Position numbers and translations under genes: made by a program
Assembly: GCA_021731045.1 (NCBI GenBank)
Contig: JAKFYE010000017.1
Location: 1-39,091 of the forward strand
Source of the DNA: Bdellovibrionales bacterium
GTDB lineage: Bacteria; Bdellovibrionota; Bdellovibrionia; Bdellovibrionales; JAKFYE01
Direction: 5' to 3'
DNA: 39,091 nt
In this document: positions 17,322-26,194 of the stretch, piece after piece
Position numbering within the stretch: position 1 is the first letter of the stretch
Layout of the letters: each line of letters opens with the position of its first letter
Notes under the pieces: generated by a model
Databases searched by the model: none
What the model was told of the DNA's origin: nothing
The model's input: the letters and a program-made list of their open reading frames with translations, nothing else

Positions 17322-18208
17322 AAGCTCATAAAGAATGGTCCCCATTTTTCAAGAATGGGAACGGCTAAAAATACGAGTAAACTAAAATTCACCCACATAA
17401 AAAATGGCAACCATCCGGCCTGGGCACTATGTTTGAAGTATTTAAAAAACTCCCACAAAACTTTAAGCGCAAACGGAACGACCAGTAAAAAATAAAGATA
17501 TCCAGTCTCTACAAACCATGGAGAAGCAAACGCTAGAGCGACGTAAACAAAAACGTACAGACCGATATGAAAGAGAGTGCGATCGACACCCAGGCGACTT
17601 GGTAAAACGGGGATTCCTCCAAGATGGTAATCGTCTTTGAAACGAATCGCGATGGCCCAGAAATGCGGCATCTGCCAAAGAAACATCACGAAAAACATGT
17701 ACAAACATTGCGGGTCAAAAATATTATTATTATTAGCCGCAAAACCAATTACGACCGGCATCGCTCCGGGCAATGCTCCCGGAACAGCTCCAAATGACCA
17801 TTTTTTCTTCCAGTATAACGTGTAGAAAACATTGTAGAGCACTGCGGTGAGCAGTCCCAACCACATTGAAAGTTCCGAAACATGTTTTAAAGTTCCCAAA
17901 CCGATTCCGACAATTAAAAAGCCAACGATGTAGGCATTGCGCACAGAAATTTTGCCAGCCGGAATGGGTCGCTGTTGCGTGCGCGGCATAAGAGAATCAA
18001 TTACGCTTTCTTGCGCTTGATTGATCGCAAAACTACCCGCGCTCAAAAGACCTAATCCCAAAAGAAAAAGCAGAAGATGAGAAGCCGTAAAGTTTTTTTC
18101 AACTTGGTAGCTGAGGGCGTAACCCACTAAACCGGTAATCAAAACCAGAAAAATAATTCCGGGTTTGAAAAGTTCCATAATCGGTTTTGGCGTATTGACT
18201 CGCGACAA
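17318..18208 (-). CDS. ctaB: Protoheme IX farnesyltransferase CtaB (heme O synthase)
   Basis: UbiA-family membrane prenyltransferase adding a farnesyl group to heme B. The Asp-rich signature is present as NQAQESVIDSLMPRTQQRPIP; relative to the common NxxxDxxxD the first Asp is Glu. YTLYWKKK and GALPGAMPVVIG follow. About eight to nine hydrophobic helices are visible. The start is uncertain: TTG 18208 has AAGGGG 7 nt upstream and is preferred, while ATG 18238 and ATG 18178 lack a Shine-Dalgarno. It is separated from coxD by a ~230-bp gap containing a large palindrome, so its level may differ from that of the oxidase subunits. Confidence 0.92.
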   Translation of the reverse strand: MSRVNTPKPIMELFKPGIIFLVLITGLVGYALSYQVEKNFTASHLLLFLLGLGLLSAGSFAINQAQESVIDSLMPRTQQRPIPAGKISVRNAYIVGFLIVGIGLGTLKHVSELSMWLGLLTAVLYNVFYTLYWKKKWSFGAVPGALPGAMPVVIGFAANNNNIFDPQCLYMFFVMFLWQMPHFWAIAIRFKDDYHLGGIPVLPSRLGVDRTLFHIGLYVFVYVALAFASPWFVETGYLYFLLVVPFALKVLWEFFKYFKHSAQAGWLPFFMWVNFSLLVFLAVPILEKWGPFFMSL

Positions 18209-18327
18209 ATTAAAGCCCCTTTGTGTGAACAGAAGCATAATGGTGTAAGGTCTCAACCTCGTCAGCTCTTTTTTTGTGCACAAAAGACATCGCTCGGCGT
18301 TTTGCTTTGCGCTGCGTTTAAGAAGAA

Positions 18328-18390
18328 CAAAAAGTGCCTACCACCTTTTGTGGATGCATCGCATCCACAAAAGGTGGTAGGCACTTTTTG
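18328..18390. repeat. 63-bp perfect palindrome, GTGCCTACC type (copy 1)
   Basis: Two perfect 30-bp arms (18328-18357 and 18361-18390) flank a 3-nt ATC loop. The inner 24 bp of each arm, beginning GTGCCTACCACC and ending GTGGATGC, is identical to that of the palindrome at 33288-33350. The outer 6 bp (CAAAAA/TTTTTG) differ from that copy but remain fully paired. The A-tract/stem/T-tract layout could act as a bidirectional intrinsic terminator. It lies between coxD and ctaB on their transcript. Confidence 0.85.
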
Positions 18391-18443
18391 GAAGATTCGG
18401 GGCCGCTTCGGAACGAAAAGTCGAGTGACGCCTTTACGGAAGG

Positions 18444-18779
18444 TCAATGCTGGAGGAAGTTGAGTTCGGAGAAGTTGATGCGGGTCCAGATGTCGGTTGC
18501 GGTGAACAAGACGAAAATGGCGAGAAAAATAAATCCGCACGCGAAAATTACGCGATTGAGTTGGGTTTCGTATTTTTGATGCATAAACCACCAGACCACG
18601 CAAAAGGCTTTGAAGGTTGCGATGCCCATCGCGATTGGGGTGTTGAGCGCTCCGAAGTGCATCTGTGTCGCAGAAAAAACAGTGATGAGCGTCATCGCAA
18701 TAAGGACAGCAAAAACCTTGATGTACGTTGAAAACGGCGTGACGTGATAAACTTCGCTGTGATGTTCATTTTGTGACAT
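18444..18779 (-). CDS. coxD: Cytochrome c oxidase subunit IV-like protein
   Basis: Small membrane subunit (111 residues) of the prokaryotic COX4/CtaF type, stabilising the oxidase. Three hydrophobic helices are visible (YIKVFAVLIAMTLITVFSA; IAMGIATFKAFCVVWWFMH; VIFACGFIFLAIFVLFTATD), with the family-like HVTPFSTYIKVF start and WWFMH motif. It follows coxC by about 12 bp in the oxidase operon, which is the usual position of this subunit. After its stop comes the palindrome. Confidence 0.88.
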   Translation of the reverse strand: MSQNEHHSEVYHVTPFSTYIKVFAVLIAMTLITVFSATQMHFGALNTPIAMGIATFKAFCVVWWFMHQKYETQLNRVIFACGFIFLAIFVLFTATDIWTRINFSELNFLQH

Positions 18780-18791
18780 TGTGCTCTCCCC

Positions 18792-19481
18792 TTATGAAAC
18801 CAAATAAAGAAGCGGAAATAAATAAATCCAAATCAAATCCACTAAGTGCCAATAAAGTCCAACACCTTCAAGTGCTGTGAATTTTTTTGGATGAAAATCA
18901 CCACGCTTGGTACGAACAATCATCCAATAAATAAGTCCCATGCCCACCAACACGTGAATCCCGTGCAAACCGGTCATGACAAAATAAAGGCCGAAGAAGA
19001 GAGCCAAGTTTTTTGGCGCCTCACCAATTTCTGCCGGCAATTCTTCGTGAAGATGAAAAAACTTATTTGGGAGCGTACCCATGTGGATTTTATGAGAGTA
19101 TTCAAAGTACTTCACGACCATAAAAATACCGGCGCAAAGCAGAGTGATCCATAGGCACGCAATCGCTTTGCTGTTCTGCGATTTTTGTACAAAATGAATA
19201 CTTAAAGCCATCGTGAGAGAACTTGTTAGTAGAACAATCGTGTTCAAACCTCCAAGTTTCCAGTCGAGCAACTTACCACCAGTGTGAAAAACTTCGGGAT
19301 ATAGGTTTTTAAATAAAATATAGGCAACGAATAACCCACCGAACATTAAGATTTCGGTCGTCATGAAAAGCCACACACCCTCTTTGCTCGAAACATACTC
19401 GTGCTCGGCATTATCAAAGTGATGCGCGTGATCTGCATGCCCATGTCCCTGTGAATGAACGTGTGTGTTACCTGTACTCAT
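18792..19481 (-). CDS. coxC: Cytochrome c oxidase subunit III
   Basis: Membrane subunit III of the heme-copper oxidase. The 229 residues form five helices, the short bacterial version lacking the first two helices of the seven-helix mitochondrial type. Conserved features are [21 protein letters not shown], the Glu-bearing HLHEELP loop, [11 protein letters not shown], and the end [19 protein letters not shown]. The N-terminus is unusually His-rich ([15 protein letters not shown]), possibly metal-binding (inference). It starts at ATG 19481, 14 bp inside the end of coxA. Confidence 0.93.
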   Translation of the reverse strand: MSTGNTHVHSQGHGHADHAHHFDNAEHEYVSSKEGVWLFMTTEILMFGGLFVAYILFKNLYPEVFHTGGKLLDWKLGGLNTIVLLTSSLTMALSIHFVQKSQNSKAIACLWITLLCAGIFMVVKYFEYSHKIHMGTLPNKFFHLHEELPAEIGEAPKNLALFFGLYFVMTGLHGIHVLVGMGLIYWMIVRTKRGDFHPKKFTALEGVGLYWHLVDLIWIYLFPLLYLVS

Positions 19482-21039
19482 AAGGCCCCGCTGTTATAAC
19501 TGGTGTTGTTGTAAAATTCTCGTGTGGAGGTGGAGACGGAATTGTCCATTCCAATGTTTTTGCGCCCCAAGGGTTCATTGGTGCCTTTTCGCCTTTACGT
19601 AAAGCTTGGATGACAACGTAAAGACTGATTAAGAACCCAATTCCGAGAAGCCAAGATCCCATAGTAGAAATTCGATTAAGCATCGTGTATTCAGGAACGT
19701 AATCATGATACCGGCGAGGCATTCCAAGGTTTCCTAGAATAAATTGCGGGAAGAACGTCACGTTAAACCCAACAAAGATAAAGAACCAAGAGATTCGGGC
19801 CTGTGTCTCGTTAAACATTTTACCGAACATCTTGGGGAACCAATAATAAAGTCCTCCCATCAATGCCATAAGTGTTCCGCCAACCATCACGTAGTGAAAG
19901 TGAGCCACCACAAAATATGTGTCGTGGAGATGTACGTCTGTTGCCAAGGTCGCGAGGAACATTCCTGTCACTCCGCCAATTGTAAAAATAAACATAAAAC
20001 CGATGGCGAAAAGCATGGGCGAATCCAGTTTAATGGAGCCCTTGTACATCGTCGCGACCCAGTTAAATAATTTGATCGCCGTTGGTACACCCACAAGCAT
20101 TGTAATAATAGAGAAGAGTAATCCCGCAATTTCTGATTGTCCGGTCACAAACATATGGTGACCCCACACCAAAAAGCTCACCGCTGCAATTCCTAAACTT
20201 GAATACGCAATCGCATTATACCCGAAAATTGTTTTGCGCGAGAACGCCGTAATAAGTTCTGAAATAATTCCCATCGCCGGTAACACCATGATGTAAACCG
20301 CCGGATGCGAATAGAACCAGAAAAAGTGTTGGAATAAAACCGGATCACCGCCTAATGAAGCATCAAAGAATCCGATACCCAAAGTTTTTTCTGCAACCAA
20401 AAGTAACAGCGTGATCGCCAAAACAGGCGTAGCTAAAACTTGAATGATCGCCGTCGCGTAGAGGGCCCAAACGAAAAGTGGTATGCGCCTCATCGTCATT
20501 CCAGGCGCACGGAGCTTATGCGTGGTCACGATAAAATTCAGTCCCGTTAAAATCGAGGAGAATCCCATAATAAACGCGCCCAACACCATGTTGATAACGC
20601 CCCAACTTGTTGTGATCGAATACGGGGTGTAAAATGTCCAACCAGTATCAACGCCGCCGAAGAACAAAGCCGAAAACGCCACAATCGCGCCGATCATAAA
20701 AATATACCAGCTCATCAGGTTTAATCTCGGAAAGGCCACATCCTTAGCACCGATATGAATCGGTAAAATAAAATTTCCTAAGAAGGCGGGAATCCCGGGA
20801 ATTACAACCATGAAGACCATGATCGCTCCATGCAAAGTCATGAATCGGTTGTATGTATCTTGTCCATAAAACTGTTGTCCTGGATTCATCAACTCAAGTC
20901 GAATCAGAAGGGCAAAAATTCCGCCGAGAAGAAAAAACGTGAAGACGGCAATAAAATACATAATGCCGATTTTTTTATGATCGAGAGTTGTCAGCCAACT
21001 TTTCAATCCGGTTCCGTGGTGAAGGTAATCATGAGCCAT
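19468..21039 (-). CDS. coxA: Cytochrome c oxidase subunit I, A2 type
   Basis: Catalytic subunit of the terminal oxidase, reducing O2 at heme a3-CuB and pumping protons. The 523 residues contain twelve helices with the heme and CuB ligands ([47 protein letters not shown]). The D-channel entry is [11 protein letters not shown]. Helix VI reads YSHPAVY instead of GHPEVY: the Glu of A1 oxidases is missing and replaced by the Tyr-Ser pair that defines A2-type caa3 oxidases. Together with the cytochrome c-fused subunit II this defines a caa3 enzyme. It lies between coxB and coxC. Confidence 0.96.
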   Translation of the reverse strand: MAHDYLHHGTGLKSWLTTLDHKKIGIMYFIAVFTFFLLGGIFALLIRLELMNPGQQFYGQDTYNRFMTLHGAIMVFMVVIPGIPAFLGNFILPIHIGAKDVAFPRLNLMSWYIFMIGAIVAFSALFFGGVDTGWTFYTPYSITTSWGVINMVLGAFIMGFSSILTGLNFIVTTHKLRAPGMTMRRIPLFVWALYATAIIQVLATPVLAITLLLLVAEKTLGIGFFDASLGGDPVLFQHFFWFYSHPAVYIMVLPAMGIISELITAFSRKTIFGYNAIAYSSLGIAAVSFLVWGHHMFVTGQSEIAGLLFSIITMLVGVPTAIKLFNWVATMYKGSIKLDSPMLFAIGFMFIFTIGGVTGMFLATLATDVHLHDTYFVVAHFHYVMVGGTLMALMGGLYYWFPKMFGKMFNETQARISWFFIFVGFNVTFFPQFILGNLGMPRRYHDYVPEYTMLNRISTMGSWLLGIGFLISLYVVIQALRKGEKAPMNPWGAKTLEWTIPSPPPHENFTTTPVITAGPYEYR

Positions 21040-21051
21040 TTTTGTGCTCTC

Positions 21052-22005
21052 CTACTTTATAGTCTTCATGTATTCGATAAGGTCATTAATCTGTTCTTCG
21101 CTGAGTCGTCCTTGATATGTTGGCATAGCCGGAGTGTAACCTTCAACGATGTGTTCATTAGGGTTCAGCATAGAGGCGCGAATGTATTCCTCATTGGCCT
21201 CAGGAATGGACGATCCATCTGCGAATTTACGAGGGCTTCCCCATAGACCTTTCCAGCTTGGACCGACAATTTTTGAACCATCGGTCGAGTGGCAAGTAAA
21301 GCAGGCTTGCGTCTTATATAGTTTCGCGCCTTTTTGCACCGGAGTTAAAGAACCTTGCTCCGATTGTTCCTTCTCCCATTTCGCATAATCCGCATCGCTG
21401 ACCACATGAACTTGACCAATCATTTGCGAGTGTTGAGTTCCGCAATATTCCGCACAGAAGATACGATAATCTCCGACTTCGATAGCTTCGAACGCCAAAC
21501 GCGAACGTTTGCCAGGAACGACGTCTTGTTTAACCCGAAAACTAGGAACGTAGAAACTGTGAATCACATCTTCAGATGTCATATTAAGAACGACGGGTTT
21601 ATTTGCCGGAATCACGAGTTCATTTACGAGTTGAGTGCCGTTAGCATACGTGATCGTCCAAGCCCATTTACGACCCGTGACTGAAATTTGAACTGCATCT
21701 TCAGGAAATTGGCGCATTTTATGGAAGACTTTCCATCCCCAAAAAAACATCACCATAAATAAAACAAACGGAATGAAACTCCAGAGGAATTCCAAAGTAT
21801 GGTTGTGTGAAATGTATGCCGTCTTATCGTTCTCAGTACGACGACGATACTTCACGATAAAGTACGCCATCCCGCCCATTAGAAGAATGAACGAAACGAT
21901 ACTACAAATTAGAATAAAGTTGTAAATCGAATCAACCTCTCCTGCGAGCTTTGAGGCTTTGACAGGCAAGTAATCAGCCGCTGCTATAGACGTCCACCAA
22001 AACAT
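21052..22005 (-). CDS. coxB: Cytochrome c oxidase subunit II with fused cytochrome c (caa3)
   Basis: Electron-entry subunit of the oxidase, 317 residues. Two N-terminal helices anchor it. The CuA site is CAEYCGTQHSQM, preceded by IHSFYVPSFRVKQD. A C-terminal cytochrome c domain carries ACFTCH and the axial Met in TPAMPTY, so electrons can enter from a tethered heme. ATG 22005 overlaps the SCO stop as TAATG with GGAGAGGG upstream; a longer start inside the SCO gene is rejected. It is third in the operon after the free cytochrome c and SCO. Confidence 0.95.
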   Translation of the reverse strand: MFWWTSIAAADYLPVKASKLAGEVDSIYNFILICSIVSFILLMGGMAYFIVKYRRRTENDKTAYISHNHTLEFLWSFIPFVLFMVMFFWGWKVFHKMRQFPEDAVQISVTGRKWAWTITYANGTQLVNELVIPANKPVVLNMTSEDVIHSFYVPSFRVKQDVVPGKRSRLAFEAIEVGDYRIFCAEYCGTQHSQMIGQVHVVSDADYAKWEKEQSEQGSLTPVQKGAKLYKTQACFTCHSTDGSKIVGPSWKGLWGSPRKFADGSSIPEANEEYIRASMLNPNEHIVEGYTPAMPTYQGRLSEEQINDLIEYMKTIK

Positions 22006-22874
22006 TAACCCTCTCCTTGCATTTTTGATTTGCGTCTCTCTCGTAACCACGTTGGGATAAATACGGTCGCCATGATGAGACCGACAATACCCGCACCCGC
22101 CCTTACGATGTTGTAGGCATAAAATGCATATGTCTTCTTGTTAGGATCATATTGAAAGCAATATAAAATTAAGTGATCCATAACGGACCCTGTTTTTCCC
22201 TCTGAAGCTTCAACTAAAGAGAGGCGAACCGTTTTGGGTTCAAATTGAATTCCGTAAAGATAACGAGAGATTTTTCCGGCAGGAGACAAAACATACATGG
22301 CCGATGTATGAGCCCATTGTTTGCTTGGCGTATCCCAGTGATATTGAAATCCAACTTGCTTTGCGATTTTTTGAATATCGGCTTCGGCACCCGTTAAAAA
22401 ATGCCAACCTTGAGCGGCGCCCGCACGTCCGAGCTCATTTACATGACTGGCCTTTTTTTCTGTCGCAAGTTTTGCGTCTTCTGAAGGATCAATACTAATG
22501 ACCACCATGTCGAACTCTTTGCCTAAAGACCAATCGAGATCTTTAAATGCGTCGGTTACGCCATTGAGATGAAAGTTACAAAGACCCGGACAACCGTAAT
22601 ACACAAGCGAAAGTAAAACCGGGCGGCGACCAGTAAAGTATTTTCCGAGCTGAACTGACTGACCGGACTCATCTTTAAACTGAGTTGTCATATCAATAAA
22701 ATCACCAAGATGTTCGGTAATCCCGACCTCTTGTAAAGCGACCGGAACTGCATTGGAAGATGTCGGCGTGGTTCTCCAAGGCGTGTTGTTGGGTGTATTG
22801 TTCTCGTGCGCACGCGATTCAAACGCAAACAGCGTACACAGAATTACAATCGCAAAGAAAGAGTTAGACTTCAT
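22005..22874 (-). CDS. SCO1/SenC copper chaperone for cytochrome oxidase
   Basis: Thioredoxin-fold copper protein that metallates or reduces the CuA site of subunit II. Copper ligands are Cys95 and Cys99 in YYGCPGLCNF and the distal His in WAHTSAMYVL. DPSEDAK after the core strand is also family-typical. It has an N-terminal signal peptide (SFFAIVILCTLFAFESRA) and, less usually, a C-terminal hydrophobic helix (IVGLIMATVFIPTWL) followed by a basic tail, suggesting it is anchored at the C-terminus in the membrane. ATG 22874 is 3 bp after the cytochrome c stop. Its stop overlaps the coxB start, matching its role in CuA assembly. Confidence 0.92.
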   Translation of the reverse strand: MKSNSFFAIVILCTLFAFESRAHENNTPNNTPWRTTPTSSNAVPVALQEVGITEHLGDFIDMTTQFKDESGQSVQLGKYFTGRRPVLLSLVYYGCPGLCNFHLNGVTDAFKDLDWSLGKEFDMVVISIDPSEDAKLATEKKASHVNELGRAGAAQGWHFLTGAEADIQKIAKQVGFQYHWDTPSKQWAHTSAMYVLSPAGKISRYLYGIQFEPKTVRLSLVEASEGKTGSVMDHLILYCFQYDPNKKTYAFYAYNIVRAGAGIVGLIMATVFIPTWLRERRKSKMQGEG

Positions 22875-22876
22875 TC

Positions 22877-23371
22877 TTAGTACATTCCCTCTTTTAAAAA
22901 TGTGCGCCATGCGCTGGCAGAATCATCTGGAGCGTTTGGCATTTTAGATCTCATGTAGGCCACCAAAGCCCATTTTTCTTTTTCAGGAATATAATCGAAG
23001 CGGTGTTGACCATCGAAGCCTTTGCGAACCGTGCGATAAAGTGCGAGCGGCGTATTGCCAAATTTTAAACTTCCGTTCAACAAACGTTCTTGAACCATAT
23101 CTTTGTTGGCTTGTACGTGACAGACGGTGCAATTCACTTTGTAGAGATGTTCTCCGTAAGTCACATTCTCAGCCGAAGTTTCTTTCCATGAAGTTGTACG
23201 TTCGTCGGCCTGAGCTTTTGAAAACTGTATCGGAACATCAAAAACGCCGGTATCAACCCCACCTGGATTGATGACGACAACGTAAACGAAAAATATCGAG
23301 ACACCGATAAAGGAAACTGCAAAAAGCAACATTCCAAATGTACCGAATGAGTCCTTACTATTTGAAGACAT
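22877..23371 (-). CDS. Membrane-anchored monoheme cytochrome c
   Basis: First gene of the oxidase operon. An N-terminal helix (FGMLLFAVSFIGVSIFFVYVV) anchors a periplasmic cytochrome c domain with Cys81, Cys84 and His85 in VNCTVCH; the axial Met is likely in the C-terminal MRSKMPNAP. The 164-residue protein probably feeds electrons to the caa3 oxidase or links it to an upstream reductase (inference). ATG 23371 follows GGGAG at 6 nt, so it is preferred over TTG 23383. Upstream, 23372-23547 is a non-coding stretch likely to hold the operon promoter. Confidence 0.88.
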   Translation of the reverse strand: MSSNSKDSFGTFGMLLFAVSFIGVSIFFVYVVVINPGGVDTGVFDVPIQFSKAQADERTTSWKETSAENVTYGEHLYKVNCTVCHVQANKDMVQERLLNGSLKFGNTPLALYRTVRKGFDGQHRFDYIPEKEKWALVAYMRSKMPNAPDDSASAWRTFLKEGMY

Positions 23372-23547
23372 GCGTGCTCCCAAAGAGATCCGTGCAAGCT
23401 GTGTTGACTGATGGGATCGATCATTAATTAACTTTTATTAGCTCTAATATTAGTTCATCTTTTTCATCCGGTTATCAACAAAAGTCGCATTGCGACATTA
23501 TCTTTCGTCAAGAATTTCAATAACGTGTCAGAAGCCCCGCTAAATTT

Positions 23548-24426
23548 TTATGGATGAAGCTCGGAGTTTTCGATGAGAAAATCAAAACTGTACTGATTTT
23601 CGTAAAGCCATTTGCGGATTTTTTTCCAACGCGGAGAATGTTGCTCAACAAGCTTCCAAAAAGATGGGGAATGATTGTGATGACGCAAATGACAGAGCTC
23701 ATGAATCACGACGTAATCGATCACTTCCATAGGAGCTGCAATCAAACGCCAATTCATACTGATCGTTCCATTTGAAGAACAGCTCCCCCAGCGAGTTTTT
23801 TGATTTCGGTACACAACCGACCGTGGATAAAGCTGTAGTTTTTGTGAATATATCAGCAGTCTCTCGGCCAATATTTTTTTACCGAGCTCTTCATAATAAT
23901 TTTGAAGAATTGACTTTGTGCTTCCTTTTAAAACTTCAGATGTTGCTGCTAGTTTTTCGGGCAAATCAAGAATTATGTTTCCGTGCTCTAAACGCACATT
24001 AGGTTTTCTTGTTTTAATTAGCTCAATTTTTAAGCTGTATTCTAACCCCATGACTTGAAAGTACTCACCAGGTTCAAAATGTTTTTGTGGAAATCGCGCC
24101 CGCAAGTTTTTCATTCTTTCAGTCTGCTCTAAAACCCAAGGCCAAGAGTCCGCAACAAACTTGGTGATCATCTTAAGGGGAATCGAACGCGCGACCGTTA
24201 CTATGAGCTCGCCGTTTGGTTTTAAACTTAAACTTAAGTTACGCTGATAACTTTTACGACGAACACGCACTTTTTTATTATGAATAAAGAGAACTTCTTG
24301 CGCTTCTCGTCGTCCACCGTAAATAAGAGTTTTTTGATCCGGCTTTTTGCTACTTCCTTTATCGAGCGAAAACGTCGAAGAAGGCACCGGTCGAAAAAGA
24401 TCAAAGAAAAAATCAAGCTGCTTCAT
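23548..24426 (-). CDS. YgjP/DUF45-family metal-dependent hydrolase (SprT/WLM-like)
   Basis: Predicted zinc metallopeptidase-like protein of the YgjP family, whose substrate is unknown. The C-terminal domain shows the family motif TRWGSCSSNGTISMNWRL and zinc site HELCHLRHHNHSPSFW, with His242, Glu243 and His246, and a third ligand expected downstream. The N-terminal beta-rich part (KVRVRRKSYQRNLSLSL) also matches. At 292 residues it is somewhat longer than E. coli YgjP, with an extra ~70-residue N-terminus. The start is ATG 24426, 70 bp from the divergent srkA start; a longer frame would run into that promoter region. Confidence 0.85.
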   Translation of the reverse strand: MKQLDFFFDLFRPVPSSTFSLDKGSSKKPDQKTLIYGGRREAQEVLFIHNKKVRVRRKSYQRNLSLSLKPNGELIVTVARSIPLKMITKFVADSWPWVLEQTERMKNLRARFPQKHFEPGEYFQVMGLEYSLKIELIKTRKPNVRLEHGNIILDLPEKLAATSEVLKGSTKSILQNYYEELGKKILAERLLIYSQKLQLYPRSVVYRNQKTRWGSCSSNGTISMNWRLIAAPMEVIDYVVIHELCHLRHHNHSPSFWKLVEQHSPRWKKIRKWLYENQYSFDFLIENSELHP

Positions 24427-24496
24427 CAAAAGTTGTAGATCCCGCGTTGTTTTAAGTATCTCTGAAAGAGTGGACGAGTATAATAGAAATGACAAT

Positions 24497-25432
24497 ATGA
24501 ATTTTTATGACCTCACTCCCGAAATTGTGCTTGCAAGTTTAGAAGCTGGTGGTTTTGAACCAACCGGCGCAATTTTGCAACTTAACTCCTACGAAAACAG
24601 AGTTTTTGAAATTGAGCTCGAAGGCCATCAAAAAGTCATCGCAAAATTTTATCGTCCGCAGCGCTGGAGTCGCGACACGATTTTAGAAGAGCACGAATTT
24701 TTGCGCGAAATTGAGGCGGCCGGAATCCACACAGCCCCTGCCATTATTCTTCCGAATGACTCAACGGTGATGGAGACCGATGAAATTTATTGGTCGATCT
24801 TTCCTAAAATTCAAGGCCGACTGATGCAAGAGGTTTTACCTCGAGATTTAGAGAGAATTGGTCGAAGCCTCGCGCACATCCACAACATCGGCGCGCAAAA
24901 ACCCGCAAAACATCGTGTACGTTTAGATGTGCCCTCGTACGGAGAGCCTTCTTTAGATTTGCTTAAAAAATGGGTGGTACCGGAACTTTGGAGTCGCTAT
25001 GCTGATACCGCAAATACGCTCCTCGATCGTCTTGATGATTTGTTAGAGGATGCGAACTATATTCGCATTCATGGTGATTGCCATCGCGGAAATCTTTTAG
25101 ATTCAGGCAAAGAATTATTTTTTGTCGACTTTGATGACTTTTGCAATGGCCCCGTCGCACAAGACCTATGGATGCTCACGGCCGGTGACCCCGAAGAGCA
25201 CGAAAAAAATCTCGACGCTATTTTAAAAGGCTATGAAGAGCTTCGTGAATTTGACTCGCAAGAGCTCGAGCTGTTTGAACCTTTGCGCGGACTTCGACTT
25301 TTACATTACTCCGCTTGGATCGCGCGAAGATGGGAAGACCCTTCGTTTCCGAAGTTATTCCCAGAGTTTGGCACTTATAATTATTGGTCAGAAGAGCTCG
25401 AGGCGCTTGATAAAATAGTTTGGGCGTTATGA
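24497..25432 (+). CDS. srkA: Stress-response kinase SrkA (YihE family)
   Basis: Aminoglycoside-phosphotransferase-fold Ser/Thr kinase. E. coli SrkA counters stress-induced cell death. The start MNFYDLTPEIVLASLEAGGF matches YihE, followed by LNSYENRVFEI and the Lys motif VIAKFYRP. The catalytic loop is IHGDCHRGNLL with Asp194, and the metal-binding segment VDFDDFCNGP. The C-terminal LLHYSAWIARRWEDPSFP is family-typical. The length of 311 residues is slightly below the 328 of E. coli. ATG 24497 is chosen; the frame is open 150 nt further upstream, but that part overlaps the divergent gene. Confidence 0.92.
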   Translation: MNFYDLTPEIVLASLEAGGFEPTGAILQLNSYENRVFEIELEGHQKVIAKFYRPQRWSRDTILEEHEFLREIEAAGIHTAPAIILPNDSTVMETDEIYWSIFPKIQGRLMQEVLPRDLERIGRSLAHIHNIGAQKPAKHRVRLDVPSYGEPSLDLLKKWVVPELWSRYADTANTLLDRLDDLLEDANYIRIHGDCHRGNLLDSGKELFFVDFDDFCNGPVAQDLWMLTAGDPEEHEKNLDAILKGYEELREFDSQELELFEPLRGLRLLHYSAWIARRWEDPSFPKLFPEFGTYNYWSEELEALDKIVWAL

Positions 25433-25440
25433 GAGAAATA

Positions 25441-25540
25441 GCTATCTGCTGTCGGATAGCTGATTTCGGTCTCCGCTATCGGAGGATGGAGACAGTGAGG
25501 ATCAAGAGTCTTGAACGGACTCAAACTTCAGAGAACTGAA
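25441..25540 (+). other. Run of four short hairpins after srkA
   Basis: Within 100 bp there are GCTATC/GATAGC (25441-25460), GTCTCC/GGAGAC (25469-25493, with an alternative inner CTCCG-CTAT-CGGAG), GAGTC/GACTC (25506-25522) and TTCAG-AGAA-CTGAA (25527-25540). No T-run follows, so this is not a plain terminator. The stretch is non-coding. It may be a structured 3' UTR, a small RNA or a decayed repeat. Confidence 0.4.
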
Positions 25541-25573
25541 ACTGACATCTGAAATCCGAAAGCTGATATCTAT

Positions 25574-26002
25574 CTACTCAACTTTATCGCAAACGAAATA
25601 TTTTTTATCTTGATTGAGGAGGCACGAATATTTTTTGGTGATCTCCGGGTTTAAAATGTATCTTACATTTTCATGATAAAAACATTCGGGCGTTGCTAAG
25701 CCGGCATCTAAATTATCTGTCGCCATTGAAAGCTTCACGGTTTTTTGCGCCGGATTTTTAGACGCATTTACTAGCCACGTATGTTCGATCGAGGTTGTGC
25801 GGCCACCACCAGGTTGTAATAAAATTCTACCCGTTTAACTCTCTTCAACCGGCTGTTGAATCGCAAAACTGCCAGGAACATCCGTTGGGCATTGAACTAA
25901 AAATCTTTTTCCGAGCTCTACATTTGACGGCATTCGTTTTACGGTTTCAGCTGCAAAAGTGAACATCGGTAAAAAGCACGTAACCCAAAATAGTAATTTC
26001 AT
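25574..26002 (-). pseudogene. Secreted-protein gene interrupted by one in-frame TAA
   Basis: ATG 26002, with GAGG upstream, begins a signal peptide (MKLLFWVTCFLPMFTFA). The frame then meets TAA at 25837-25835. In the same frame it continues without another stop for 86 codons to TAG at 25576-25574, with plausible protein sequence (GRTTSIEHTWLVNAS; ATPECFYHENVRYILNPE; KKYSCLLNQDKKYFVCDKVE). Restoring one codon (for example CAA for TAA) gives a 142-residue exported protein with several cysteines in the mature part. It is therefore a recent nonsense mutation or a sequencing error; recoding is less likely. The family is not recognised. Confidence 0.72.
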
Positions 26003-26038
26003 TGTTGACCTCATCACCAAAGGATACGCGCACTATTT

Positions 26039-26194
26039 TTATAAGGTCAAGCAAGGGTCTGGAATGTTGGCCGCATTCACGTTTTGAATCAATTTGGTCG
26101 TCTTAATTGCCCCATTCAAAACCCAATCGCAGCTCGATATTTGAGTAGAAGAGATATTGAGATCTGGAGAATTACAAATGGCGTTGATGATTAA
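26039..26194 (-). pseudogene. Start-less C-terminal gene remnant
   Basis: A 51-codon open stretch (starting LIINAICNSPDLNISS and ending NAANIPDPCLTL, then TAA at 26041-26039) has coding-like composition and three cysteines (AICN, SSCDW, PDPC). It has no usable start and is preceded in frame by TAG at 26197-26195, inside the 3' end of the MAPEG gene. It looks like the tail of a deleted exported protein. The neighbouring broken gene supports local decay, but the two do not resemble each other. Confidence 0.4.
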
